64,000 bases of DNA from Ariolimax columbianus (GCA_036924085.1 JAVGWX010000012.1:898501-962500), one strand, 5' to 3'; positions 1 to 11,605 are shown, counted from the stretch's first letter. Made by a program: numbers and translations. Notes: generated from the letters alone by a model not told the origin.

Positions 1-897
1 TCCTATGTTTAATATTTCTTTTTATCATACCTAACATTTGCCTATTTCACTGCTACCTTAACTTGCTCACTCACCTTTCCTGTATGATCTATTATAACCC
101 CTAGGTCCCTTTCCTTATCTATCTTTCTAATATTGTTTTCTCCCATTCTGTAATTATGTTCCATATTGGATCTACCCATGTGGATGACTGTACATTTATC
201 TATATTAAACTCCATTTGCCAGTTCTCACACCATTATTGAATTTTATCTAAATCCGACCTCAATATATCCACTTCTGCTTTAGATGAGACACTACTGCAT
301 AGTTTTGTGTCATCAGCAAATTTTGCAATCATGGATCCCACATCAATGTCCAAATCATTTATATATATCAAGAACAAAATTGGTCCCAAAACCGAGCCCT
401 GTGGCAAACCACTTTTCACTTCACACCACTCAGAGTACTCCTTATTTATGCCCACCCTCTGCCTTCTTCCCGTTAACCAATTTTCAATCCATTTGGCAAC
501 TTCCCCACCTATTCCATGTGATTTTAACTTTCAAAATAATCTTTGATGAGGTACTCATCAAATTTCCTCCATTTTCACTTGTTTCCCTTCTATTTCCATC
601 TACCTCTTTTCTATCTCCTCCAATCTCTTCTCATTTTCCCTTATATTGCACTCCATTTGTGCCTGCCTCTCTTCAACTCTACATATCCTACATAAAACGG
701 TTCCTTCATCTTCCAACGTTGTAGTAATACTAATATTTTCGCCACACAAATCACATAATCTGACTTGGCCTTTCCTCGCAGCAGTTCGTCTCGTCTTAGT
801 GGCAATACTAATTTTGCTATTTATTTCCGTTAACCAATAAGTTATATTAATACCTAATAAAATGTATACTTCTTAAAGCAACGCCAAAAAAACAAAA
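1..897 (-). mobile_element. CR1-type LINE copy with internal deletion
   Basis: The minus strand carries a reverse transcriptase fragment (about 1-555) with the [13 protein letters not shown] motif (here LPQGSVLGP) and FADDTKLC. At about 556-565 the sequence jumps into the 5' part of ORF1 (about 565-840), which in the fuller copy at 2447-6695 lies some 2.5 kb away. The end near 897 borders a 15-bp minisatellite. A TGA codon interrupts the RT frame at 531-533, as in the other copies. The window starts inside this element, so its 3' end is not visible. It is a dead, deleted copy. Confidence 0.9.
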
Positions 898-2446
898 CAA
901 ACCTGTTAGTTGGTCCTATGTTAGTTAGTCCTGTGTTGACCTGTGTTAGTTGGTCCTGTGTTGACCTGTGTTAGTTTGTCCTGTGTTAGTTGGTCCTGTG
1001 TTGTCCTGTGTTAGTTGGTCCTGTGTTAGTTGGTCCTGTGTTAGTTGGTCCTGTGTTGTCCTGTGTTAGTTGGTCCTTTGTTGTCCTGTGTTAGTTGGTC
1101 CTGTGTTAGTTGGTCCTGTGTTAGTTGGTCCTGTGTTGACCTGTGTTAGTTGGTTCTGTGTTATTTGGTCCTGTGTTGTCCTGTGTTAGTTGGTCCTGTG
1201 TTAGTTGGTCCTGTGTTAGTTGGTCCTGTGTTAGTTGGTCCTGTGTTAGTTGGTCCTGTGTTAGTTGGTCCTGTGTTAGTTGGTTCTGTGTTAGTTAGTT
1301 CTGTGTTAGTTGGTCCTGTGTTAGTTGGTCCTGTGTTGTTCTGTGTTAGTTGGTTCTGTGTTAGTTAGTTCTGTGTTAGTTGGTCCTGTGTTAGTTGGTC
1401 CTGTGTTAGTTGGTCCTGTGTTGCCCTGTGTTAGTTGGTCCTGTGTTGTCCTGTGTTAGTTGGTCCTGTGTTGTCCTGTGTTAGTTGGTCCTGTGTTGTC
1501 CTATGTTAGTTGGTCCTGTGTTAGTTGGTCCTGTGTTAGTTGGTCCTGTGTTAGTTGGTCCTGTGTTAGTTGGTCCTGTGTTAGTTGGTACTGTGTTGAC
1601 CTGTGTTAGTTGTTTCTGTGTTAGTTGGTCCTGTGTTGTCCTGTGTTAGTTGGTCCTGTGTTAGTTGGTCCTGTGTTAGTTTGTCCTGTGTTAGTTGGTC
1701 CTGTGTTAGTTGGTCCTGTGTTAGTTCATCCTGTGTTAGTTGGTCCTGTGTTAGTTGGTCCTGTGTTAGTTGGTCCTGTGTTAGTTGGTCCTGTGTTAGT
1801 TGGTCCTGTGTTAGTTGGTCCTGTGTTAGTTGCTCCTGTGTTAGTTGGTCCTGTGTTAGTTGGTCCTGTGTTGACCTGTGTTAGTTTGTCCTGTGTTAGT
1901 TGGTCCTGTATTAGTTGGTCCTGTGTTGTCCTGTGTTAGTTGGTCCTGTGTTAGTTGTTCCTGTGTTAGTTGGTCCTGTGTTAGTTGGTCCTGTGTTGTC
2001 CTGTGTTAGTTGGTCCTGTGTTAGTTGGTCCTGTGTTAGTTGGTCCTGTGTTAGTTGATCCTGGGTTAGTTGGTCCTGTGTTGTCCTGTGTTAGTTGGTC
2101 CTGTGTTAGTTGGTCCTGTGTTGTCCTGTGTTAGTTGGTCCTGTGTTAGTTGGTCCTGTGTTGTCCTGTGTTAGGTGGTCCTGTGTTAGTTGGTCCTGTG
2201 TTAGTTGGTCCTGTGTTGACCTGTGTTAGTTGGTCCTGTGTTGTCCTGTGTTAGTTGGTCCTGTGTTAGTTGGTCCTGTGTTGACCTGTGTTAGTTGGTC
2301 CTGTGTTAGTTGGTCCTGTGTTGTCCTGTGTTAGTTGGTCCTGTGTTAGTTGTTCCTGTGTTGTCCTGTGTTAGTTGGTCCTGTGTTGTCCTGTTTTAGT
2401 TGGTCCTGTGTTAGTTGGTCCTGTGTTAGTTAGTCCTGTGTTAGTT
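898..2446. repeat. 15-bp minisatellite, first half
   Basis: The unit is ttagttggtcctgtg, about 100 copies, with a shorter 10-bp variant (ttgtcctgtg) interspersed. Because 15 is a multiple of three it gives open frames such as repeated VLVGP and SWSCV, which are artefacts. The array resumes at 6696 after a CR1 insertion. Confidence 0.97.
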
Positions 2447-2527
2447 AACTTAACTTAACGTCTATATACTGGTTTAGAAGACCCTGCAGAGTCTGTATAC
2501 AACCAGTTACATTTACATCACCTTGCT

Positions 2528-5453
2528 CTAAAATCTATGCGCATCCAGTTTATTCTTAAACGCATTAACTGTCCCTGCCTCCACCACCTCCCCTGGCAAT
2601 GCATTCCAAGCAGACACCACTCTCTGACTAAAAAAATATTTCCTAATATCTAACCTGGACCTCTCTTTAATCAGCTTGTAGCTATGCCCTCGTGTTATTG
2701 TAGGTGGCTGTATTTTAAAAAACTTGTTATAGTCTAATTTATCGATTCCTCTGATCATCTTATAAACCTGTATTAAGTCACCGCGAATTCTTCTCTCTGC
2801 GAGACACTGTAGGCCCGTTTTTCTGAGTCGTTCCTCATAACTGTAATTCTGGAATCCAACTATCATCTTTTGTCGCTCTTTTTTGTATTCTTTCTAGCAT
2901 GTTTATGTCCCCTCTATGATAAGGACTCCACACCTGTACACAGTACTCCAATCCAGGTCTAACTAAAGCTTTATACAGTTTGACGATCACTTCCTTGCTC
3001 CTATGTTTAATATTTCTTTTTATCATACCTAACATTGCATTTGCCTTTTTCACTGCTACCTGGACTTGCTCACTCACTTTACCTGTATGATCTATTATAA
3101 CCCCTAGGTCCCTTTCCTTATCTATCTTTCTAATATTGTTTTCTCCCATTCTGTATTTATGTTCCATATTGGATCTACCCATGTGGATGACTGTACATTT
3201 ATCTACATTAAACTCCATTTGCCAGCTTACAGACCATTCTCGAATTTTATCTAAATCCGACCTCAATATATCCACTTCCGCTTTAGATGAGACACTACTG
3301 CATAGTTTTGTGTCATCAGCAAATTTTGCAATCATGGATCCCATATCAATGTCCAAATCATTTATATATATCAAGAACAAAATTGGTCCCAAAACCGAGC
3401 CCTGTGGCACACCACTTTTCACTTCACTCCACTCAGAGTACTCCTTATTTATGCCCACCCTCTGCCTTCTTCCTGTTAACCAATTTTCAATCCATTTGGC
3501 AACTTCCCCACCTATTCCATGTGATTTTAACTTTCAAAATAATCTTTGATGAGGTACTCTATCAAAGGCCTTTGCAAAGTCTAGATAAATAACATCCACT
3601 GGCTCCCCTTTATCTATGATTTTAGTAACCTCCTCCATGAATTATAATAGATTTGTTAAGCATGATCTCCCTCTAGTAAGCCCATGCTGACTATTTCTAA
3701 TTAGATTAAATTTTTCTAAATGCATTACAATGTTTTCTTTGATTATTGACTCTAACAATTTACAGACTATGCTCGTTAAACTCACCGGTCTATAATTTGC
3801 CGGATCTGATTTTTTGCCTTTTTTGAATAAGGGGATCACTCCTGCATCTTTCCAATCCCGTGGAACAATCCCTTTTGTAAGTGATTGAGAACATAATATA
3901 GCCAATGGTTTTGCTAGTTGGTTTCTAATTTCATACAGCAATTTTGGGTGAATACCATCTTGACCTGGACATTTATTCACTTTCAACCCCTCCAATTTTT
4001 TAAAAACCATTTCCTCTGTAATACAGATTGATCTTAATCCCGCTGTATCCATGTCTCTTTGAAAAATATCTATAGGCTCTGGGATCTCGGAGCAGTCCTC
4101 CTTTGTGAAGACTGTGCCAAAGTACTGATTAAGCAGATTAGCAGCCTCCCTATTCTCACTTATTATTTTCCCTGTACTGTCTATGAGAGGGCCCACTTTG
4201 TCTTTCGTTCTTTGTTTATTTCTAACATAAGAAAAGAAGCTTTTACTGTCAGTCTTGATCCTCTGAGCAAGTTTTTTTTCAAAGTCTATTTTTGCTGTTT
4301 TATTCGCTTTCTGAGATATGTTCTGCTTGTCCAAATATTTTACATATGTGTCTTTTGATTTACCTGCCTCTATATATTTTTGCCATGCTTTATTTTTTGC
4401 TCTTCTACAAATCACTACAAATCTAGTTATCCACTTTTTACGCTTGGGGTTTACCTCCCTACATGGAACACATTCCTCTTTTAGCGTTTCTAGAACTGTT
4501 TTAAAACTTTCCCACTCCTGTTCAACATCTGTTCCTACAATAATATCTTTCCAGATTATGTGGTTTGCTGCCTCTTTCATCCTCTTAACATCTGTCTTAG
4601 AGTAGTCGTATGTTCGCGTGTTTATGTTTACTTCTTTCCCTGCAATAAGATCCCAACGGATGATTTGATGGTCACTTGAGCCAAACAGTTCCCCAACGGT
4701 AACGTTTTCAATCATATTTTCCTCTGTGGTAAAAACTAGGTCGAGTATGTTTTTGCCTCTGGTGGGTGCTTCTACATGTTGAATTAAAAAATTGTCAGTT
4801 ATGCACGTAACAAAAGGTTTTGACTCTACAAGTGCTTCTGCCATAACCCATTTTATTTCTGGATAGTTGAAATCTCCCATTAATAATAATTTCCCTTTAC
4901 TTGCCTTTGCTATGCTACTAATCAGCTCCTCATCTTCCTCTTTTTGACTTGATGGACATCTATAGCACACTCCAATCACTGTTTTTTCACCCCCACTTTC
5001 TATTTCTCCCCATACACTTTCATTTTTGTTACCACATGATAAATAATCTTTGATCGTTATATTAACAGAATTTATACAGTATAATAAAACGCCACCTCCC
5101 TTAGTCTTGTCTCCAATTATCCTATCTTTCCTTAACATTGTATATCCCTCAATTTCAAGTTCACTATCTGCAATCTCCTCATATGTCCATGATTCTGTTA
5201 ACCCTATTATATCTGGTTTTTCTTCTTCTACATACAGTTCCAATTCTTCTCTTTTATTTACTATGCTTCTCACATTTGCATAAAAACATTTTAGTTTGTA
5301 ATGTTGTTGGTTTTCCTCTTTTTGCTTCTGCTTTATCATTTTAGTGTTTGCTTTTCTACTATGTATTTCACACTTCCCTGACACCAAATTACCCCTTTGA
5401 CTACATCCTCTATAGCACCCTATTGTAGGCCTATCTTTAGTCTCATACTTCAT
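2528..5453 (-). pseudogene. CR1 ORF2: endonuclease and reverse transcriptase, broken
   Basis: From the N-terminus: an APE-type endonuclease with YANVRSI, TESW, GDFNYPEIKW, LDLVFT and SDHQIIRW; then a reverse transcriptase with [35 protein letters not shown] and FADDTKL; then a thumb and C-terminal region with [17 protein letters not shown]. Three breaks are visible. A GAA-to-TAA nonsense lies at the codon after SCLTNLL (about 3642), judged against the copy at 12.1 kb. A TGA lies at 3534-3536. A one-base A insertion in an A run near 2870 shifts the frame before the last 110 codons. Such proteins nick target DNA and prime reverse transcription on it, usually from the element's own RNA. This copy can no longer make a full-length protein. 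Confidence 0.93.
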
Positions 5454-5461
5454 AGGCCTAA

Positions 5462-6313
5462 CTAGTTTAAATTTCTAACACAATGATAGAACATATACTT
5501 TGCTACAACATGCTGTCCTATCTCATTTAGATGTAAACCTCCCCTATCTAACATTTTACTTTTGTCTACTTTAACATCAATAAATTCCATTCCCATGTCC
5601 GCACACATCACCTGTAACCTAAGGTTGATACCTATTATTTTGCTATCTAGATAGTCTGACCCATCTGCTCTGTCTAAAATGCCCATCATTGTGACCTTTC
5701 TAAACTTTTTTTCCTTAAGTGTTCTCATAAGACTTTTATATTTATCCATAATTATTTCTGTACCATCTCTCTTTACATTATTTGTACCTGCCAATACTAC
5801 CACATGACTGTTTCCTTTGTCATCTAACCTCTTTATTCTCCCCTCTATGTCCTCTATTTTTGCTCCCCCAATATCCATTCTTTCAAACATGTTGTGTTGT
5901 TTAGACAAATGTCTGCCAACCTCTCTCACCATTGAATCTCCTACTACCAAAACTGACCCCTCACCTATATGTGCATACTTCTCTCCAAAGCTCTCTGCCC
6001 TGTGAGCTGTTTCCTCACTCAAATCTCCCTTACTTCCTTGACTACACCTTGACTGCAGCTTCTTTAAAATTTCCTCCATTTTCACTTGTTTCCCTTCTAT
6101 TTCCATCTGCCTCTTTTCTATCTCCTCTAATCTCTTCTCATTTTCCCTTATATTGCACTCCATTTGTGCCTGCCTCTCTTCAACTCTACATATCCTACAT
6201 AAAACGGTTCCTTCATCTTCCAACGTTGTAGTAATACTAACATTTTCGCCACACAAATCACATAATCTGACTTGGCCTTTCCTCGCAGCAGTTCGTCTCG
6301 TCTTAGTGGCCAT
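5462..6313 (-). CDS. CR1 ORF1: zinc-ribbon, coiled-coil and SGNH esterase protein (283 aa)
   Basis: This is the intact first frame of the CR1 copy. Residues 17-45 hold two CxxC pairs (CDLC ... CRIC), a small zinc-binding or PHD-like module. Residues about 45-90 are a charged heptad-rich stretch, probably a coiled coil. Residues about 118-283 form an SGNH/GDSL hydrolase fold: GDSMVREVG gives the nucleophile Ser, LAGTNNV the Asn block, and DRGGLHLNEIG the Asp/His pair. ORF1 proteins with PHD-like and esterase domains are an established feature of CR1-like LINEs; the protein is thought to bind RNA and help retrotransposition. It ends 8 nt before the ORF2 start, so the two frames are nearly contiguous. 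A small fragment of the same ORF1 survives at 565-840. The start chosen is the first ATG, preceding ATKTRRTAARKG. Confidence 0.88.
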   Translation of the reverse strand: MATKTRRTAARKGQVRLCDLCGENVSITTTLEDEGTVLCRICRVEERQAQMECNIRENEKRLEEIEKRQMEIEGKQVKMEEILKKLQSRCSQGSKGDLSEETAHRAESFGEKYAHIGEGSVLVVGDSMVREVGRHLSKQHNMFERMDIGGAKIEDIEGRIKRLDDKGNSHVVVLAGTNNVKRDGTEIIMDKYKSLMRTLKEKKFRKVTMMGILDRADGSDYLDSKIIGINLRLQVMCADMGMEFIDVKVDKSKMLDRGGLHLNEIGQHVVAKYMFYHCVRNLN

Positions 6314-6695
6314 ACTAATTTTGCTATTTATTTCCGTTAGCCAATAAGTTATATTAATACCTAATAAAATGTATACTTCTTAAAGCAACGCCAAAAAAGG
6401 AACAAACAAATGTCGCTGGTATTTAACTTTCTACAAAGTATCAAAACGACTAGGCCTAGTGTTACTTGAGTGTTACTACCGCTCACTGTTCCACGCTATT
6501 TAATTCTGTCAAGTCACTAACTATCTGTTATAACAAGGCCACTATATTTGAAAATACGTATGCTACAATAAACTACAATCACAACTATGTTATTATTACA
6601 CAAATTAATTTTCAACACTAATACTTATCTGAAACGTTATAAATCTCTGTTCTGTCAATTCAAACCAACCACCATCTTGAACAACCGGAAACCGG

Positions 6696-7936
6696 AAAGT
6701 TGGTCATGTTTTAGTTGATCCTGGGTTAGTTGGTTCTGTGTTGTCCTGTGTTAGTTGGTCCTGTGTTAGTTGTTCCTGTGTTGTCCTGTGTTAGTTGGTC
6801 CTGTGTTAGTTGGTCCTGTGTTGTCCTGTGTTAGTTGGTCCTGTGTTAGTTGGTCCTGTGTTGTCCTGTGTTAGTTGGTCCTGTGTTAGTTGGTCCTGTG
6901 TTGTCCTGTGTTAGTTGGTCCTGTGTTGACCTGTGTTAGTTGGTCCTGTGTTAGTTGGTCCTGTGTTGTCCTGTGTTAGTTGGTCCTGTGTTAGTTGTTC
7001 CTGTGTTGTCCTGTGTTAGTTGGTCCTGTGTTAGTTGGTCCTGTGTTGTCCTGTTTTAGTTGGTCCTGTGTTAGTTGGTCCTGTGTTAGTTAGTCCTGTG
7101 TTAGTTGGTCATGTTTTAGTTGATCCTGGGTTAGTTGGTTCTGTGTTGTCCTGTGTTAGTTGGTCCTGTGTTAGTTGGTCCTCTGTTGTCCTGTGTTAGT
7201 TGGTCCTGTGTTAGTTGGTCCTGTGTTAGTTAGTCCTGTTTTAGTTGGTCATGTGTTAGTTTGTTCTGTGTTAGTCTGTCCTGTGTTAGTTGGTCCTGTG
7301 TTGTCCTGTGTTAGTTGGTCCTGTGTTAGTTGGTCCTGTGTTGTCCTGTGTTAGTTGGTCCTGTGTTAGTTGGTCCTGTGTTAGTTGGTCCTGTGTTAGT
7401 TGGTCCTGTGTTAGTTGGTCCTGTGTTAGTTGGTCCTGTGTTAGTTGGTCCTGTGTTGTCCTGTGTTAGTTGGTCCTGTGTTAGTTGGTCCTGTTTTAGT
7501 TGGTCCTGTGTTGTCCTGTGTTAGTTGATCCTGTGTTAGTTGGTCCTGTGTTGTCCTGTGTTAGTTAGTCCTGTGTTAGTTGGTCCTGTGTTGTCCTGTG
7601 TTAGTTGGTCCTGTGTTAGTTGGTCCTGTGTTAGTTGGTCCTGTGTTAGTTGGTCCTGTGTTAGTTGGTCCTGTGTCAGTTGGTCCTGTGTTAGTTGGTC
7701 CTGTGTTAGTTGGTCCTGTGTTAGTTGGTCCTGTGTTAGTTGGTCCTGTGTCAGTTGGTCCTGTGTTAGTTGGTCCTGTGTTAGTTGGTCCTGTGTTAGT
7801 TGGTCCTGTGTCAGTTGGTCCTGTGTTAGTTGGTCCTGTGTTAGTTGGTCCTGTGTTAGTTGGTCCTGTGTCAGTTGGTCCTGTGTTAGTTGGTCCTGTG
7901 TTAGTTGGTCCTGTGTTAGTTGGTCCTGTGTTGACC
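6696..7936. repeat. 15-bp minisatellite, second half
   Basis: Same unit as 898-2446, with the same 10-bp variant and a ttagttgatcctggg variant shared across the CR1 insertion. A homogeneous stretch at 7600-7930 has a regular higher-order pattern in which roughly every fourth or fifth unit reads gtcagtt instead of gttagtt. Confidence 0.97.
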
Positions 7937-8449
7937 TGTGCAGATAAGCAAGCTGATGAGTATGTCAGCTTCTGTTCTGTCTTGACCAAGTTTTAATATT
8001 GCAATCCTGGCTGCTTCCTTCCACATTTGTGGCACTGTCCTTCCTGTCCCTCCTGCTCAGTATTGTCCCTCCAGTTTAGCACTGTAATCCACTGTCCCTC
8101 CTGGGCCTCTTGCCCCCCACTGTCGCTACTGTCCCTCCTGTCCCCACTGTTCCTCTCGTTCCTCTTGTCCAGCACTGTTCCTCCTGTCCCTCCTGTCTCC
8201 CACTGTCCCCCACTGCCCTCCTATCCCCCATGTTCCCCACTGTCCCCCACTGTCCCTCCTGTCTCCCACTGTCCCTCCTGTCCCTCTTGTCCCCCACTGT
8301 CCCCCACTGTCCCCCACTGTCCCTCTTGTCCCCACTGTCCCCCACTGTCCCTCTTGTCCCTCCTGTCCCCCACTGTCCCACACTGCCCCTCCTGTCCCCC
8401 ACTGTCCCTCTTGTCCCTCCTGTCCTCCATTACAAGTCAAACCACAGAG
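7937..8449. repeat. Unique bridge, then 12-bp-type pyrimidine-rich array
   Basis: About 90 bp of unique sequence (7937-8030) precede a degenerate array built on ccccactgtccctcctgt variants (about 8030-8435). It gives proline/cysteine-rich frames on + and glycine/glutamine-rich frames on -, none with coding character. Confidence 0.85.
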
Positions 8450-8960
8450 AAAACCGGACTGATCTCAACAGCGACGAACAGGCGAGAAATAAGGACCACG
8501 GTTTACGGAACATGGAATGTAAGAAGTGGGAACGGAAAAGAACATGAACTAATAGAGGAGATGAAGGGAGATGAAGGGAGCAACGTTGACAGTCCTGGCA
8601 CTTACAGAAAGAAAGGGGCAGAGGCAGGGAGGTCTGGACCACGAAGGCAACATGTTATACTACAGCGGAGGTCTGGACCACGAAGGTAACATGTTATACT
8701 ACAGCGGAGGTCTGGGCCATGACGGCAACATGTTATACTACAGCGGAGTTCCCATGAGTGAACGAGCCAGGGCAGGGATGGGCTGTATAGTGGATAGTAA
8801 CAACAAAGCAAACATTAAAGGATGGAAGTTCATTTCAGAACGACTTCAAATGGATATCGTCACTGTGTATGCACCAAACGAAGATGAGAGCACTGACATA
8901 AATTATATATATAGTAGAAGTGCAAAGTTGGATCTAATAGGAAGTCACAGTGACACACAA
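8450..8960 (+). mobile_element. LINE endonuclease fragment with an in-frame triplicated segment
   Basis: The + strand encodes pieces of an APE-like endonuclease: YGTWNVRSGNGKEHELIEEM, then LTVLALTERK, YYSGVPMSERARAGMG, and MDIVTVYAPNEDES. Frames shift between the pieces, so it is a fossil. A 39-bp (13-codon) block encoding GLDHEGNMLYYSG is repeated three times in tandem at 8631-8747. Family knowledge: the order TWNVR, YYSG, RAGVG, VYAP is typical of several LINE clades; the exact clade is not assigned. No matching RT follows directly. Confidence 0.75.
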
Positions 8961-9225
8961 ATCACATCCAGACTGTAGACCTTCCACCACAGATGTCTCC
9001 CTCACATCCAGACTGTAGACCTTCCACCACAGATGTCTCCCTCACATCCAGACTGTAGACCTTCCACCACAGATGTCTCCCTCACATCCAGACTGTAGAC
9101 CTTCCACCACAGATGTCTCCCTCACATCCAGACTGTAGACCTTCCACCACAGATGTCTCCCTCACATCCAGGCTGTAGACCTTCCACCACAGATGTCTCC
9201 CTCACATCCAGGCTGTAGACCTTCA
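8961..9225. repeat. 40-bp tandem repeat, about 6.5 copies
   Basis: Units are nearly identical and carry ctgtagaccttccaccacag. High identity suggests recent expansion. The last unit is slightly altered (cttcaccaacagatg). Confidence 0.97.
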
Positions 9226-9694
9226 CCAACAGATGTGTCTGTTGCAGCTTTGTATTAGCTGCTAGAGTAAGCAGCAGAAAGAGGTCCCCGTGGCAGCTTG
9301 ACCCTAACATCGACCACTGGAGAAAATTGAGAGGGAGATGGATCAAGTACAGCATCTGGGACACAAAACCTGCCGGTAACTGGGCATTATCTTGACTGGA
9401 ACCCACAGGAGATGAGTGTACGCCCCACCTTGGGAAGTCTGCAGACAGGAAGTCTGGTCATTACATCACTGCCAGTCTAGACTATAGAGTTATTGTAGCT
9501 CTCGTGGACCAAGGAAAGCTGTAGTCAGTCAGTCAGTCATATATCAGTAATTCAATCATACGTCAGTCAGTCACAAGTAAGTCAGTTATAAGTCAGTCAG
9601 TCAGTCATGCAAATCAATCATAAAGCAGTCAGATAATGTGAGAATATAACCTTGATGAGCACATAATAGTGTTGGGACTTGTTTGTGTTTTCAG
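9226..9694. other. Non-repetitive stretch before CFAP65-like exon 1
   Basis: I see no recognisable gene in this segment. A small cagt-based simple repeat occupies about 9520-9625. The last bases, gtttgtgttttcag, are a good splice acceptor for the exon that follows. Confidence 0.6.
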
Positions 9695-9749
9695 ACAATC
9701 AACGTCAACAACCACACCAAAGGGAAGGTCACAGTTCAATGGATGGGAG
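9695..9749 (+). CDS. CFAP65: CFAP65-like exon 1 of those in the window
   Basis: Flanked by tgttttcag and by the donor gtaggt. Its 55 nt encode TINVNNHTKGKVTVQWMG plus one base. The N.TKGKVTV.W pattern is a beta strand pair of an ASH/MSP-type domain. Joined to the next exon the split codon becomes Asp. CFAP65 (FAP65 in Chlamydomonas) is a large axonemal protein of the central apparatus C2a region, needed for motile cilia and sperm flagella. The assignment rests on this exon plus the ten downstream, whose order and phase fit one protein. Upstream coding exons must lie before the window or were missed. The donor of this exon is repeated in the array that follows. Confidence 0.72.
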
Positions 9750-10665
9750 GTAGGTTGAGGGAGGATGGTTGAGGTAGGTTGGGAGGTAGGTTGGGGGAGA
9801 ATGGTAGGTAGGTAGGAGAGGATGGGAGGTAGGTTATGGGAGGTAGGTAGGAGAGGATGGGACAGGTTCAGAGAGGATAGGAGGTAGGTTGGGAGAGGAC
9901 TGCTGGGGGTGGGAGGTATGTTGAAAGACAATGGGGGTAGATGGGAGGGAGGTTGGGAGAGGATGGGAGGTAGGTTGGGGAAGAACGGTTGAGAGATGGT
10001 GGTGGGTTGGGAGAGTGCGCTTGAGTGTCAAAGGTATGTTGAGAGGACTTCTGAAGATGGAAGGTGGTTGGGATAGGAGGGGTGAGGTTGAGAGGTAGGT
10101 TGGGGGAGAACGGTTAAGATAGAAGTTAGGTTGAGAGGTAGGTTGGGGGAGAATGGGTGAGATAGAAGTTAGGTTGGGGGAGAATGAGTGAGATAGAAGT
10201 TAGGATGGGAGGTAGGTTGGGGGAGAATGGGTGAGATAAAAGGTAGGTTGGGGGAGAATGGGTGAGGTAGAAGTTAGGATGGGAGGTAGGTTGGGGGAGA
10301 ATGGGTGAGATAAAAGGTAGGTTGGGGGAGAATGGGTGAGATAGAAGTTAGGATGGGAGGTAGGTTGGGGGAGAATGGGTGAGATAAAAGGTAGGTTGGG
10401 GGAGAATGGGTGAGGTAGAAGTTAGGATGGGAGGTAGGTTGGGGGAGAATGGGTGAGATAAAAGGTAGGTTGGGGGAGAATGGGTGAGATAGAAGTTAGG
10501 ATGGGAGGTAGGTTGGGGGAGAATGGGTGAGATAGAAGTTAGGATGGGAGGTAGTTTGGGAGAGAATGGGTGAGATAGAAGTTAGGATGGGAGGTAGTTT
10601 GGTGGAGAATGGGTGAGATAGAAGTTAGGTTGGGGGAGAATGGGTGAGATAGTAGTGACGATGGG
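9735..10665. repeat. Donor-derived minisatellite (43-bp and shorter units)
   Basis: The units contain ggatgggaggtaggtt, identical to the end of the preceding exon (GGATGGGAG) plus its donor (gtaggtt). By eye about ten copies of this junction are present, including the real one; two of them end gtagttt. A shorter unit lacks the exon-derived part. The unit also carries gggggagaatgggtgaga. Confidence 0.9.
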
Positions 10666-10768
10666 AGAGGTGTGGGAATGAGTGATAGCTATGAGAGAAT
10701 TGTTTATGGCACAGTTAGGCAGACAACATAGCATTTCTAGCTGGCTACATACAAGAAACAAATGGCAG

Positions 10769-10890
10769 GTCTAGGACGAACTTTGCACATTTACTAGGTC
10801 TAGGACGACCTTCCTACATTTACTAGGTCTAGGACGACCTTCTCACTTTTACTAGGTCTAGGATGACCTTCCCACATTTTACAAGGTATA
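10769..10890. repeat. 30-bp tandem repeat, four copies
   Basis: Units start ggtctaggacgaccttc, slightly diverged. It lies in the same intron, shortly before the next acceptor. Confidence 0.9.
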
Positions 10891-10952
10891 TTGTGTACTT
10901 GGACAGTTGAGGTGGTGCTAGTGCTGACCCAATGTACCTTATGCTCCTGCAG

Positions 10953-11038
10953 ACTCCAGTCATGTGTTCTCAGTGAGTCCTGCTGCTTTGGATGTCCCTC
11001 CACTCAAGTCGTGTTCGTTCAGGGTCACCTTTAAGGCT
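10953..11038 (+). CDS. CFAP65: CFAP65-like exon 2
   Basis: Acceptor ctcctgcag, donor gtaagt. With the base carried from exon 1 it encodes DSSHVFSVSPAALDVPPL and then KSCSFRVTFKA, ending on a codon boundary. The pattern of a short loop, FSVSP, DVPPLKS and FRVTFK is the end of an ASH/MSP-like domain and agrees with my recollection of CFAP65 from other animals. Its outgoing phase (0) matches exon 3. The intron after it becomes a ctgt-rich minisatellite from the donor itself. Confidence 0.8.
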
Positions 11039-11605
11039 GTAAGTCTGTCCTGTCTGTCCTGTCTGACTGTCTGTCAACTTGTCTGTCCTGTCTGTCTGTC
11101 AACTTGTCTGTCTGTCCTGTCTGACTATATGTCAACTTGTCTGTCTGTCAACTTAACTGTCCTGTCTGACTGTCTGTCAACTTGTCTGTCCTGTCTGTCA
11201 ATTTCTCTGTCTATCATGTTTGTCTGTCAACTTGTATGTCCTGTCTGTATATCAACTTGTCTGTCCTGTCTGTCAACTTGCTTGTCTGTATGTCAACTTG
11301 CCTGTCTGTATGTCAACTTGTCTGTCTATCCTATATGTCCACCTGTTTGTCTGTCCTGTCTGTCTGTCAACTTGTCTGTCCATCCTGTCTGTATATTAAC
11401 TTGTCCATCCTGTCTGTGTCTCCACCTGTCTGTCTATCCTGTCTGTCTATCCTGTCTGCATGTCATCTTGTCTGTCCTTTCTGCATTTCATCTTGTCTGC
11501 CCTGTCTGCATGTCAACCTGTATGTCTTGTCTGCATGTCAAATTGTCTCTCTGTCCTGTCTGCATGTCATCATGTCTGCCCTGTCTGCATATGTCTGATC
11601 TGTGA
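11039..11605. repeat. ctgtctgtc-based minisatellite starting at a donor
   Basis: Degenerate array of ctgtctgtcaacttgtctg and cctgtctgcatgtcatctt variants, beginning within a few bases of the gtaagt donor. Frames through it (cysteine/leucine-rich) are artefacts. Confidence 0.92.

Larger units (their letters stand above)
2447..6695 (-). mobile_element. Near full-length CR1-type LINE inserted in the 15-bp array
   Basis: The 4.25-kb minus-strand element has ORF1 (5462-6313), ORF2 (about 2528-5453), a 5' untranslated segment (about 6314-6695) and a short 3' tail. The tail, read on its own strand, ends in repeats of AGTTA following CCAGTATATAGACGTT. The same tail occurs at 11816, 51858 and 62096, which defines the 3' terminus of the family. 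Both flanks are the same 15-bp minisatellite, so insertion post-dates array growth. ORF2 is broken (see its entry), so the copy is not autonomous. Confidence 0.93.

Noticed and set aside
898..2446. CRISPR-like regular repeats
   Set aside because: There are no unique spacers between repeats; units are contiguous. The genome is clearly animal. The same applies to all other arrays here.
8961..9225. 40-bp repeat as part of the LINE 3' end
   Set aside because: The LINE piece here is an endonuclease, which is 5'. No RT lies between, and the 40-bp unit shows no link to a LINE tail.
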